Shown one piece after another: positions 11,137 through 23,600 of a stretch of DNA of 64,000 nucleotides. Made by a program: the position numbers and the translations under genes. The stretch is from Liolophura sinensis (lineage: Eukaryota > Mollusca > Polyplacophora > Chitonida > Chitonidae). How positions within the stretch are numbered: position 1 is the stretch's first letter; every line of letters begins with the position of its first letter. The notes beneath the pieces were generated by a model, which searched no databases, was not told the DNA's origin, and worked only from the letters and a program-made list of their open reading frames with translations. Location: assembly GCF_032854445.1 (NCBI RefSeq), contig NC_088301.1, positions 52,687,187-52,751,186 on the forward strand. Reading direction: 5' to 3'.

Positions 11137-14100
11137 ACAAGTTTATCTCTGATTTCCTTACAAGTATTGCATTATATCTAATCTGTAATGGATATGTGTC
11201 TTATTATACCAAATTTTTTATAGTTGCGATTGTGTATTATCAAGTTTATAGAGGTTTCTAGGTACCTGCTTATGCTTTTCTTTAGTAATATTAATATTAT
11301 TTAACGCATTTTACATTTTTCTGAATGATCTGAATTCATCCTGTGTGAAACACTGCTGTCCTTGAAAACTTGATATCTTCAAGAATTCAAGTATAGTAAA
11401 TTTACACATATACATATATACCGCCAATAGATTTTATTTTTATTGAATTTACAATACAATTTGTAATGATTTTATGGTTGTATGTCCATTGGTGTTAGGA
11501 GCTACTCATGTGAGAAAAATGAGATGACAAGGGTTAAGTTTTGTAGAAAATCAAAGAGACACGAAATAATCCGGTGAAACCATATCTTCCCCACTGGAGC
11601 GATGACAAAGGAATGTGATTAAATTAGGTGAAAGAATTTACTGTCATTTGAGATCCAGTCCCAGGAAGGTCGATAAAGTCAGAAGTGTTTAATAACACAA
11701 CACATTATTTGGGGACAGAACTGCATATGCGGTATATAGAATCCAGGACACATCTGAAATAGAAAATGTGAGCCTCCCATGCAAATCACTTAAGTTTACA
11801 AAAAAAAAAACAAGTAATTTCTGTTGGATCAAAGCCCAAGTAATCATTAAAAGATGTTTTTTTCTGTTTCCAGTGTTAAAAGTTCTGAAGACTGGAATTC
11901 CATGCCATTGTCTGAGCTTAATTATCACATCTGAAAGCAGTTCTGATTCAGTTCCATTCTATGCCCCTTTTTGTTGTGACAGAACAATTGCTGTTGATGC
12001 AGACTATTTCATTGGGCACAAATTCCAAAGTGATTGCCATTGATGTCTTACTGATAAGCAGAAAATGTTGTCACAAATTTTGTGAAAATGATTATTTGCT
12101 GAAATCGATAATTTTTAAAATTTTTCCACATCAGCTTTTAATTTACATCTCCCATAGAGATAGGTATGGTGAAACAAAAAAGGCTCAATTAGGAATCAAC
12201 ATTCCCTGTCCAATTCAGAGACTTGTTGCCACAGATGCATGTAAACCAGTTATAGCCATGTACATTTGCCCACTCTTTCAATGATATACTGTATTTGTTT
12301 TACAAATGTTCTCAGCATCTCAGCATTGTTATTAAGTTTTAAGTGTTACCTCTTTTGTTGACAGATATGTCCCCATTCTGCATTGTGTTGACTACACATA
12401 TTTAGGTGTCTCGTACTAGATATTGATAATCTCAACCATATTGTGTTTTACAGGAGAATACTGTATGTCAGTGTGTATGAAGTGCCAGAAGAGCACATAC
12501 TGTGTCCTAGTCATGCTATTTGCATGTACATTTAATTAATTAAAAGCACTATTCACTTTAAGGTGTACATGTAGAGTTATAGAGTATATACTTACACTCT
12601 GTTAAAAGTCTTTCTGAATGAATGTGTTCTTTTTTGTTTGTGGTTTTTTTTTTGCCACTTGGTTAAGTTTTAATACCTTCATGAAGTTTACCAGTTTTCA
12701 TGACTACATATTTAATTTTTATATCTGTATGTTATATATGTAACACATGGACTCACTGTAACCTGTTAGACACTGCAAGCAGCCAAGTTTAAATTTCCTT
12801 GACGTGACATACAACTGCGTATGTAGCATGAAAAGATAACATGAAAATGTACCGGTATATGGAAATGGCCCATTAATGTCCAACTATGCCTGATAAAAAC
12901 TCAAGGTTATATTGTGTAAAGCCGAGATTCCACACACACAAAGTAGTATTATGAGTTATGCAGAAAAAACATTGAATTTGAAAACAGTTGCAATCATGCC
13001 ATACGTTTAAATCTTAACAGAACTATCTGGCTGCACAACAACAGTGCCAAATGTAATGTTGGTTTTGTCATGGAGGCATGCATGGTTTTATGGCACATGG
13101 ACGCATTTTTAATTAGAATATAAGCTTATTACAAGCATGTACTTGTAGTAAAATTTCACTGCATTGTATGTGGCACAGTTTGGACACTCTTCTGATCAGT
13201 AATGTCCTGAGAGATGTGTCTGGAAAGGTGCCCATCTGTCTGCAGTATAAAATTACCTGTGTATAAAGGAATGTGACTGGGTAGAATGTTCATTACATGT
13301 ACAACCAGGCTACCCTTAGATCCAGAGGTAGTAGTACAAGCTGCAGTCCCAGAGTTTGTCGGTTAAACCACAATGGGTGTACTTTATCACGGAATGATTT
13401 AAGGTGCAGTAACTTCAAGGCAGTGTACTTTCATCAGATCACTCTAAATCTTTTTGTGGAGAATGGGTACCATTATTTATGATGAAGATCAAAAAGTTAT
13501 ATTTTGGTTAATTGATGTTTACTGAATTTGTGATATGGGAAAATCCCTGTCCATTCTTACATATTGCTGTTCATGTTTGCTAATCTCTTTAATGGTATAA
13601 TCTTAAAGATACTGATGAATAATTACAGACATTGTTAAACATGTATGTAATTGACTAACCTGCTGCTGCTAATAACCTGCTGAAGTTTTACTGAAAATAC
13701 CAACAAAATGGTTGTGATTTATTTTTTTGTAAATCACATGTGATATAGCATGTAAATTGTTTATGCTCAACCATTACACATGTATATATGCATTATATGT
13801 GATGCTTTTGGTTGAAATGACAATGTTTCCATAACAGTGGATAGTATGGAGCCATAAAAGTGACATGGTGAAAATAAAAATTTTTGAGAGGGAAAAAAAA
13901 ATTTTGGGGAGATAAAAAAAAAGAATGGTGAAAAAATATTTTTTTTATTTTTGTGGAAGAAAAAGCCTTTTTCACATGTCTTCTTGACAGGCATTACTAG
14001 GTCTACGCAAAAACAGTGACGTACTGAAAGAATAAAAGACTACACCGCTTTAGACCGACTTGTTTTAGGCGGGCAATTCCCAATATCAACAAGGCAGCTT

Positions 14101-15345
14101 ATTAATAAATATATTTCAGAGAGACATATATATGGACTAAATAAAACATAAAATACCGCGTGCAGGCCCCACACTTATATAGCCTAGTTCAGTTCTTTCA
14201 ATCTCAACTGCAAACAGCTATATCTGAGACACTATTCGTATATATGTACTTGATCTAGCCTAGCCAGACTGGAACAAAGGCCTCAACTTTGTCACATACA
14301 TGTCTGAGGACAGCTGTGATAAGTTTTAATATTGTCGTATTGTTTAGTTGAATGTTTACTTTATTAATAATAACTCCAGATTGTTGGATATTATAGTATA
14401 AATTGGAATTCCTCGTCGTCTTAAAAATAACATTTGGGACTGAGAAAGTATAATTTGCAAGCGACAAAAGTTAAAGCACAAAAGCTCAATGGCACTGACG
14501 ATCAGGCAGTAGCCCCCTACATATAGATGAGATCAATTGGTCAGTTATGTGGGGGCCCCGACTTGTAAAATCAGAACCCAGCTTTTAAAAGTCAAACAAA
14601 GAGATTAATGCAAAGATTCGAACAGTGTATGCAGGACATCTTTACGGTGTATACAGTTTGTAAAGCCACTTCTACCCTGCTGAAAAGCTTAATGACCCGG
14701 AAGGAAGATGAGGTGAACGGGAAAAAGCCGGTACAAGGAAACTTAGGAGAAGGAGGATGGATGGATCATCTGAACAGAAAAGGCTTAGATTATTGCATAT
14801 TACATGTTAAAGCTTTGTTTTCTTAATATTTTTTTTTAAATCAGTGTTGAACTGAAATTGTTTTTTTTATAATTCATGACATTTAAATTAACTTGGCTAC
14901 AACAGGCACTTGGATCAGAGTTATCTGACCCTTTTCCTTTGAAGTGAAGATATACCACTAGTTCAATTTATCATGAGTTGAAAGTGCAGACAACTCTTAC
15001 ATGAGTGCCTGTGATTAATTTTGTATTTGCTGAACAATCCGTCCAACAAAACTGTATCATGGAGCCATGAAAAATAAATTCTGATGATTAGGTACATATT
15101 GTTGTATTTGATTTCCTCTCATAAGTATGTCATGTTGAATATTTTAGTTAAACTCATGGGAATGATTTGGAACTAGTCAGTTTGCATGAGGATTTTATAA
15201 AGTACAGGAACTGAATGTGTTGCCCAGCGATACAGAATCTATTCTCTTCTGTATCCAATAACTGACATTGAGTTAGAGAGCAGCATGTCACTTTGGTTTT
15301 ATTTGTCACTCTCATCATTATTACGCTCACATTATTATAATATCT
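11137..15345. other. Intergenic/3' flank of kinesin, no gene recognised
   Basis: AT-rich sequence. 13860-13975 is low complexity (A-runs and T-runs that yield a Phe/Lys-rich spurious frame). 14608-14826 is an open frame of 72 codons in somewhat more GC-rich sequence; its predicted product (starting MQRFEQCMQDIFTVYTV) matches no family I know, and it has no clear splice or promoter context, so I do not call it a gene. Confidence 0.5.
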
Positions 15346-15364
15346 CCATTAGTGGACCATGATG

Positions 15365-15530
15365 GCCTCCTCTCGAGGAGCAAGTGGGAAGGTCTTCCAG
15401 CAACCTGTGGCTGGTCGTGGATTTCCCCACGGGATCTGCCTGGTTTACTCCCACCATAATGCTGGCAGCTGTCATATAAGTGAAATATTCTTGAGTATGG
15501 TGTAAAACACCAATCAAATAAATAAATATT
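15365..15530 (+). mobile_element. V-SINE copy (5'-truncated)
   Basis: Matches the SINE consensus from 'cctctcgaggagcaagtggg' through 'actcccaccataatgctggc' and 'gaaatattcttgagtatggt' to the tail 'caatcaaataaataaat'. The tRNA-like head is absent. Intergenic between kinesin and CYB561D2. Confidence 0.85.
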
Positions 15531-15989
15531 GTGGGCCAATTCTGATGTAAGCCAACATTTTGTGTGATAGTGCTGCCTTACTGAAATAGTGTGGTGACAA
15601 GACACATTGCAATGTCTTAGTAGACTAACACCAGGCCTAGCAATAATCGGTTACATCCTTACAAAGCATAATAACATTACTGTTAGTTCAGAGTATAAAA
15701 CATTTGTGGACTGAATTCCTATTTTGAAAGTAAGAGAGCTGCTGGGCAATGTCAGGCACAAGTGTTGAATTTCATGGAGCACCATATTTAATAAATGCAG
15801 GTGTTTACGCATATCCACGACCAGTGTATTGATTAATTTATTTGAATGGTGTTGGGTGTTACAGATGAACAAAACCCAGACCAACCCACTGAAACCTGTG
15901 AAATTTTGCCAGGTACCAAGGTTTATGAGGGGGCTTCTGTCATCTGGTGGTTAGAAAGCTACCATATCACAATGACCCACAAGCCTCTC

Positions 15990-16187
15990 ACCAATGTGAT
16001 TGCTGTAGATTCAGCTCAAGTTCAGCTCATGCAGGCTTCCTCTCCATTCATAGGTGGGAAGGTCTGCTAACCACCCTTGGATGGCCATGGATGCCCCCAG
16101 GTTCCTTTTTCCTCCCACCATAATGCTGGCCGCTGTCATATATGTGAAATATTCTTGAGTACATCGTAAAACTCAAATAAATAAATC
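15990..16187 (+). mobile_element. V-SINE copy, diverged
   Basis: Starts in the tRNA-derived part ('gattgctgtagattcagctc', 'cagctcatgcaggcttcctc'), continues with 'cctcccaccataatgctggc' and 'gaaatattcttgagtacatc', and ends 'aaataaataaatc'. Second copy in the same orientation within 700 bp. Confidence 0.85.
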
Positions 16188-16189
16188 AA

Positions 16190-18688
16190 GTTCACGAATC
16201 TAAAATTGTAAATGAACCACTCTTAGCTGAATTTGTACAAAGAGCTTACTTGATCAAGGGCTATGGAGCTTCAGGGAGCTTTTTTTTTCGTCTTACCTGG
16301 TCTCATTTAGTAAGAGCCAGCTTAAGCCACCCATCTCTACTGTGATTTCTTGCCGTTCTTTTCACTTGCTCTGTAAATACTAATGGGCTGATGCTTAGGT
16401 TTTCTTTGAAAAAGCGTTTCTATTATTTTTGTCCATTCTGGGTAAGGTATGTTTTATGAAGACCCAAGGCTAAACAAGCCAACAAAATGCATGTAGTGTT
16501 ACTACAGCTATTGCATCAAATGACTGGTAGGTTTCAGAAAGAGACAAAATCATAAGAGGAAATGACATGAACACATTTAAGACAGCAGATAACATTTCTG
16601 TTAATTCAGTTTTAATTTCTTTACAGAAAACTGACAATAAATGTCTGGAAATGGCAAAGATTAGTTTATGCAATTTATGCATGAATGGCCCCACTGGCAA
16701 ACTAGTAACACAAACAAGATCCTAAATATTTTTACACATTGTGATTTGTAATACACATGTAATCAAAAACTTACAGTCAATAGTCTTTGGTATTATGTAA
16801 AATGATTATGAAGTCTTTTTTTACTTTAAGAAGTAACATGTGGTAAAAATACTTTATGCCCACAGTTGCAATAGATTGTATGTACATGTTATGTCCACTG
16901 CATAATATACACTAGGGTCCATGTCCCATAGCAATTACAAATACAATGCTACTCCTAGCATATTTATCATGTTGATGAATTTCTTCAGTATATGTTGCCA
17001 TGAAAGTTACTCTTCGTGCATGTTGTGACAGAGTCCTATAGATTGCTTGCATGTGAGTATGGGGCTACAATACACACACTGGCATAAGCACTTGTTAACG
17101 GATGAAGTGCGAGAGATATTGTTATACAGTGCCCATTCAAACAAGTAAGAATGCAATACCCTAAAATGACAAGAACTAAAGGTATAATATAAAATGGTAT
17201 AGTGAATAAACATATACCAGTACATGAACATTCCGTTCATCAAAACCCTTGTGCATTTCATTGATATATTTCACAAGATAATGTTTGTCATACATTTCCA
17301 CATAAATGGTGACTAGTCAGAAGCTCTCATCTCAAAACAATTTTAAGCGTGCAAAGTAAGAATACTGCCATCATTTTACATTTACACCGAATGGGAACAA
17401 AATTCAAAAACACTTTCAGTACTGTGGAAATATTTATAGTACATGCATTTAATAGCTATACAACCGAGCCGTCTCTTACTCATACATAAACTTAACAGCT
17501 AGTTAGCTAGCATGAAAACTTTACATTCGTCTTCATCTTTGTATCAGAGATATCAACATAAAAGTTTCACATGCATAGAGATCAATTAAAATACACATGC
17601 TGATAAAAGTGAAACAAAATTCCATTTTGTACGAACTAGTAGTAACACAACTGTAGTTCATATCACTAAGGCTACAAGTGTCATTTTATTACAAAACATG
17701 TATTGGTATATTTTTGATTTACCGATACCTTGAATTCAGGGATATTCTTAAAATATTAAGTTTAGCACAAAGGAATTGTTTGGTTTAAGAATTCAACATA
17801 CATATAAGACAATGGCAAAAAGAAAACTGCTAACACACAATTTGTTCTGATACTGTAAAGCTCACATCTTTTCTAATATGAATGGTGCACATAAAACACT
17901 GTAAATTTGTTCAACATAAGAATAAAAAACAAATTTCCAAAACAGTAAAAAGTATTGCATATTATTGTTCTTGAAGCCATGTTTAATGTGTGTTTTACAC
18001 CTGTTTGATCATACAGTAGTTGTTATTCTTATAAAAATCTCTATGGCTGGCTAGAATATTCTGTCAATGTTTCTTGATCCATGAGCCAAGCACAAGAATA
18101 GACCACAATGTGTGGTATTTAGACCTCCACCATGAGGCCATGAAGAAAAATTTATTTTCCTTCCCAATTACAGCTGAGGAGCCTATACATACATTATGGT
18201 CATAACACTTCACAAAATACACCATGAATGTGTCTTGTAAATTAGCAAACAAATGACCATAAATTTCACCCACAAAAGTGCATTTTTGTATATATGACAA
18301 ACATATGTCATCAAAGTATTATTTTCACTGCTGAAACTTATAATTTTCCAGTAGAACATCATCCAACGTTCCAACCAAACCTCAAAACACCTTTCTAAAA
18401 TCAAACGAATTCTCAGAATCAGGAAAAATGGGCAAACTGGTCATGGACGAAATTTATGGTCATTTAGTAAATTCTTGATTATGTTTAATCTTTTACAACT
18501 CCAACAACGTGGACATAGTAATTCATTTATGTCATGTATTGGACTCAAAATTAATTCATGTATGATGAGATCCACCAGTCTTCTACAATGAATATCATAG
18601 ATTTAATATTTAAAATATTGAAAATGGAATTTACAAACAATAAAGGAATAGTTAACTACATCCAGCAACAAATGAAAAGTACATTTGT
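16190..18688 (-). other. Downstream of CYB561D2: probable 3' UTR and flank
   Basis: No coding sequence recognised on either strand. The minus strand follows the CYB561D2 stop at 18689, and a long 3' UTR is possible. A minus-strand AATAAA lies at 18151-18156; others cannot be ranked. No repeat identified. Confidence 0.45.
18151..18156 (-). other. Candidate poly(A) signal for CYB561D2
   Basis: AATAAA on the minus strand about 530 nt after the CYB561D2 stop codon. Chosen by position only; other AT-rich hexamers are nearby. Confidence 0.3.
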
Positions 18689-20431
18689 TCACTTTTTCCA
18701 AGATTTTGTAGCATTTTGCTTGGTAATTTGCTGTTTGGTTTGGTATGCAGTTACAATTTGATTCATAACTGCTAAAATTAATATTGCAACAACTCCCATA
18801 CAAGCATACCAAGAGGTTCCTCTGACATTACGCATAAACCAGTTGGAATACAGTCCAAGGACGAGAGTTGTACAGGCAAGGGTGTAAAGGCATAATCCTG
18901 AGGTAGCATGGTAAAGCTTTAACTGTGCCAGCTTAATGCTCTGAATCCATGCAGGATTCATGACAACAGTACCAGCAAGACATTGCACTGCAACATATAT
19001 GATTGTAATGAGGCCAAAGATTCCATGCCAGGTTACAAAGTGTTGCTTATGATTGAGGTTCTTGCTGACAAAGATCACAGCAAAACCTGCCCCTCCAAAG
19101 GCAGCTGCTAGCGTCTGGAGAATCCAGTGAACTTTGGCCTTATATGGACGGCTGGCCAGTGGTATAAATGAGCTGTGAGCCGAGAAGACAGTTATTGCTT
19201 CAAACATAAGCAGGGCAAACTGAAACAACATAACACAGCCATTAAAACATATGCGCTCTTCTAAAACATATATATTAATACAAAAATATTGGGTCATATA
19301 AATCACAGGCCCGTTATACCTATTAAGTACTGGTATGCAAAGTTACCTCATTATCCAACCGTAATCTAAGGCTTCATCTATATTGAATTGCCTCATTTAA
19401 AAAAAAAGTTCATTTTTTTTAAAATATCAAGATGATCCACATTGTTAATACTTTCATCTACAATGACTCAAAATTCTCAAGCTGCCTTCCTCTGCGGCAG
19501 TATGTGGGAAGATTTGTCAGCAACCTGCGGATGGTTGTGGGTTTCCCGTGGGCTCAGCCCAGTTTTCTCCCACCATACTGCTGACTGCCGTTGTATCAGT
19601 GAAATATTTTGGAGTACGACATAAAACACCAACAAATTAAATAAATAAATGATTCATAACTCATATACATATGTACATTTAATTAATGCTTAAGCAACTA
19701 CATGCAGTGTCAATATGTATTAATGCAACAACTGGATGACGAGATGTCATAAATGTATCACTTTCACTTACAGAAACTGTCATCAGAACTGGATGCCATG
19801 GAAACAGAGCTGAAACTGATATATATATATATGTAATGATTAATAAATCAGATAGGAAAGAAATTTTAAAAAAATTGTAAATATATAGAAGTAAATGCAT
19901 GAGCATAAGCCATAAATGGAATATGGCCCTACATGTAGTTAAGTTTTTCAGTTTTGACGTTACGCTTACAACTACATACTTTGAAATCAGATTTTTTCAC
20001 GGGCTGTCAATGAAATTCAAAAAAGAATCCGTGTTACATTACCCTGCCCAATGTCATGCAGATTCGACAAAAGGTAAAACACTTCCTATACCCCATAAGC
20101 GTGATCCGGCTTAGATTTTCGTCCAAGACCGATTTTACAGAAAATATTTGCTTGACACTTTTACCCCTGCTTTCTGTGCTTACAGTCAAGATGATCACAC
20201 ATTAAAGGAAACAGTCGTGCCAACGAAAATAGTGACTATTTGATGGTGCACTTTAGAAAACTCCATTTTAAGTTTTGATGAAATGAGAATTGCGCTTGTT
20301 TGTTCTTTCAAAAAATAAGTTCTACCTGCCCATGGCTTGGCCGTGTAGACTATATAAGCTGTGAACAACGCTGCCGTGAAGTGGACCACCATCGTGTATA
20401 CATAAGATATTAAAATAAAAGAGATAGTCAT
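18689..20431 (-). CDS. CYB561D2: Cytochrome b561 domain-containing protein 2 (101F6-type transmembrane ferric reductase)
   Basis: Ascorbate-dependent transmembrane electron carrier/ferric reductase (established for the b561 family). Exons in gene order: 20431-20326 (ATG), 19815-19772, 19219-18689 (TGA). Phases 1 and 0 agree and give 226 aa, against 222 in human. Multiple hydrophobic segments span the protein. Four heme-coordinating His sit at residues 43 (FPWHPVLM), 81 (VHWILQ), 115 (TWHGIFG) and 153 (LYHATSG). The spacing 38/34/38 nearly matches human 101F6 as I recall it. 'KLYHATSGL' and 'VMNQ' near the C-terminus are hallmarks of this subfamily rather than of CYB561 itself. The middle exon is only 44 nt and encodes the WHPVLM motif. 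The start was chosen as the first ATG upstream of the first membrane segment; Met14 is an alternative. The promoter region is shared with NPRL2. Confidence 0.93.
19475..19650 (+). mobile_element. V-SINE copy inside CYB561D2 intron 2
   Basis: 'gctgccttcctctgcggcag', 'gcaacctgcggatggttgtg', 'ttttctcccaccatactgct', 'gtgaaatattttggagtacg' and the tail 'attaaataaataaatg' follow the SINE consensus. It lies between the second and third CYB561D2 exons, antisense to the gene. Confidence 0.85.
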
Positions 20432-20583
20432 ACGGTGTCCTATGACTTTCGATGCTGCCGGGCGTTACGTGGTGGGTTGTGTGCTGTTGTGGCTAGAAGA
20501 TAAGTAGTGGCGCGCAGAGGAATTTTTCGACAGCTGATTCGAGAATCCAACGTGGTGATCTCCAATGTTTGACTCCAGCAGCC
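20432..20583. promoter_or_regulatory. Bidirectional CYB561D2/NPRL2 promoter interval
   Basis: The 152 bp between two divergent start codons is locally richer in G+C and CG dinucleotides than its surroundings (for example 'gctgccgggcgttacgtggt', 'agtggcgcgcagagg'). No TATA box in a good position was seen. Both 5' UTRs must lie in or overlap this interval unless there are upstream non-coding exons. In human the orthologous genes are also head-to-head with overlapping 5' ends (established). Confidence 0.75.
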
Positions 20584-20600
20584 ATGTTAAAGGCTCCTGA
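20565..20600 (+). other. Short upstream ORF overlapping the NPRL2 start
   Basis: ATG at 20565 opens an 11-codon frame, out of frame with NPRL2, that ends with TGA at 20598-20600, after the NPRL2 ATG (20584). If the transcript starts upstream of 20565, the ribosome meets this ATG first. Confidence 0.5.
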
Positions 20601-23600
20601 TTTCATTAAATGCATATTTTTCAGCGAGTTTCACCCAAAGAAAGGACCTAAAATAACATATCAGGTAACTCTGAGGAAGAGATATCCTTTTTCTGTGCAC
20701 CTCAAAATGTGTGACACCTCCGGCACAACAACAACACAACATAATTTTTGAAAAAAATGAGAAATAATAAAAAATAATAATAATAAAAGCATTCTTTTAT
20801 TGAGATACGTCTTTTATTTGTGCATCATGATCAGCTTCCAGTCTGGTACACTCTAGATAAATGGTGTACCTGTACATTCATCAGTTGATCAGTGTGCATT
20901 GATCATTTCCTACTCTACCGGTACTACTAGCTGCTATACTGATATAAGCCTTTTGTAGTTTTGTTTGGATCATCGAGTAACAAATTTAAGCATGTGCTAA
21001 ACTGACATCAGTACTGTTCGTTTATGTGCTATATAAAATTACGTGCAAGTCTTTCCTTGCTTTGTAGGTGCCTTCAAATTACATTAGTAAAGAAGTCTTT
21101 GATGCTGTCCATGTTTATATCATAACAAAACCTGATCTTCAGAACAGACTGATTACAATGTAAGTGTGTGTGGCTCTTCACAATCGCCTTGCATCAGTGC
21201 AAGCATTCATGTTACTTATGTAAATGTACCTATAGCTGGCATGATGGAGCACTCGGAGAGCATAAGCCTCCACCACAGCTTTACAATCCCCCACAACAGA
21301 AAACATGACAGTACTCTGCATATGTGTATCTTGCAGTGGTGAAGAATCTGGATCAAGCATACCAAAATATGCAATGGATTGGTGCTTGTGCCGCCCCCCC
21401 CCCCCCAAAAAAAATCTCTGACATCTGTTAATGACACACAGAAAGACTGACAGAAAAATAAACACCATTGGTGGAGGCATAAATGAATTGAAACATGTCA
21501 GCTCAATGTAAATATTTATTTATTTGATTTGTTTTCAATGCCCTGCTGTGGAATTTATTGCTTTAATATGGATCTGGTCAGATTTATGATTTAACGAAAT
21601 TGAAATAAACCGCCAATATTGTCATGTACCTGCCAAACCTCCTGACTTACGGGCACAAGCAGTAAGAGCTAGCTCGTAACATGCAACCTCATTGGTCTGG
21701 ATGTTACAGCGACCCAGTGCTTTAACCATCTGAGCAGGCCAGGGCCCCTCAATCCTAATTACCCATGTTTACAAAGAGATTAATTGATTAAAATGTTCAT
21801 GTACCAGTGAGTGAAACAGTTTTGATAATATTATTGAAAATTTATAGATGGTATTCAGCATATTTTGCTCAGAAAGTTTTGATAATGATATATGTCTGCA
21901 TATGATACTGGTACAACTTCAGTTATTAAGACTAGTGTCAACTTGTTCATGGTTGGCCAGAGTGAGGTCATTTTAAGATCACAACAATATTTCTGATGGT
22001 GTACAGTTCTGTTATCTTTAGTTTATTCATAGAACTTTCTGATTTGATCTTTACAGAAATGCTCTTGGCCATAAGATTGTTGGATGCCCAGTTTGCATTG
22101 ATGATCACAAATATAAACGCAATGCCCTTATATTCAACCTGTGCCTGGTCTTTGATGTCTTAACTCAAACATGCAAATATGAGATAGTGGTAAAGAAACT
22201 GGCAACTTACCTGACACAGCTAGAGGTAATGGATATAGGGAGCTACATGCCCGCACCTCTTAATAATTTATTTATTTATTTAATTGTTGCTCAAAGTCAT
22301 ACTCCATAATTTTTCATTTTGTCTATATGATGCCACCTTTTTTGCCTTTTAGTCAATATGAACATCTTTCTACTTGCTTGAGAGAAAACTTTGTGTTGTT
22401 TTTCCTAACTTTATCGACTTGTTACGCTATAATAATGATGGATAACAATCTAAGTTTTTCACAGATTGCATATAATTTTAGTGAAGTTATTATCACTGTG
22501 ACTTACACATTTGATTTTCCTTCTTTGATATATTGGTAAAAATCCTCAACTGACTTACAGTAACAATTAATCTGTAAAATTTGGATTATGAATTTACAGG
22601 AGTCACTCTCAGTACTCTTCCCTTGACATTTACATATGCATCTTCAGAGACAACAGTTCTTCTGATGGTGTTTACATATACAGCAGAAGTTTCTTCTGTA
22701 GCCTTGTAAACTATATTTGATTTGAATTTGGTTTTAATAGTGTCATATATAGTTGTCACTGTTTTTTTGTGTTTTTGTTTAAACCTGAACATATTTAGCT
22801 AAAAGCAATGCAGGCCTTTAAGAAGAACATGTTTTTTTCTCTGGTTACTGTCATACTGGTGTGAATGAATGATTATGGTTTAATGCCTGTCATACTGATA
22901 TGTTAAATGCAAATAAATGCATTATTTATACTTTACTACCTCATGATTTTTAGCTTGAGAGAGAATTTCTGTCAAATGCAGACAGTAAACAGAGGTTACC
23001 GGAAATATTGCAAGAAATTCTCACCAAGCTAAATATGTGTGGCCACTGCAGCATACCTATGAGTAAGTGATTTAAGTTCAAGACAGTGTAAAGACACCAT
23101 TAATATTTCAAATTCAAAATTGCATGCAAATTTTTGATGAGCTGCATGAATGACTGTAACCCTAAATGTGAGATGAGTATGAACATGTTACAGTTTAGAG
23201 AGAGGCATTATATGTGTCCTGTCGTTGAAGGTAAATCAAGATTATTATTCTATGAATTTGAGCTATTGAGTCAAGTTAAACTTTATATCTATAGTGGCGT
23301 CATTTGATTAATGTGATTTTTGTTTAAAGCCACATATAAGTACATGTAAGTTACACATGTGTATACATGTATATTGAAGTGATCCGTTATGCTTTACCTA
23401 TCATTTTACTTCTCAGGTGAGAGCAATACAATACACCTTAAGGTTTCCCCATGCGTGACCGATTTACCTATGATAGAAGAGCAGGATGTCCCAATATTGT
23501 TACCTGATCACTCAGGCCCTAACCTGCATCACTGGGATCTCACCACACAACAGGTCAGCTGTGTTGATCCATCACATCCAACATTCTCAAGTCGATGAGC

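Noticed and set aside
13860-13975. Phe/Lys-rich open frames
   Set aside because: Produced by alternating A- and T-runs (low complexity), not coding.
14608-14826. 72-codon plus-strand open frame in slightly more GC-rich sequence
   Set aside because: No recognisable domain, no neighbouring exon with matching phase, and preceded by ordinary intergenic sequence. Kept only as a remark.
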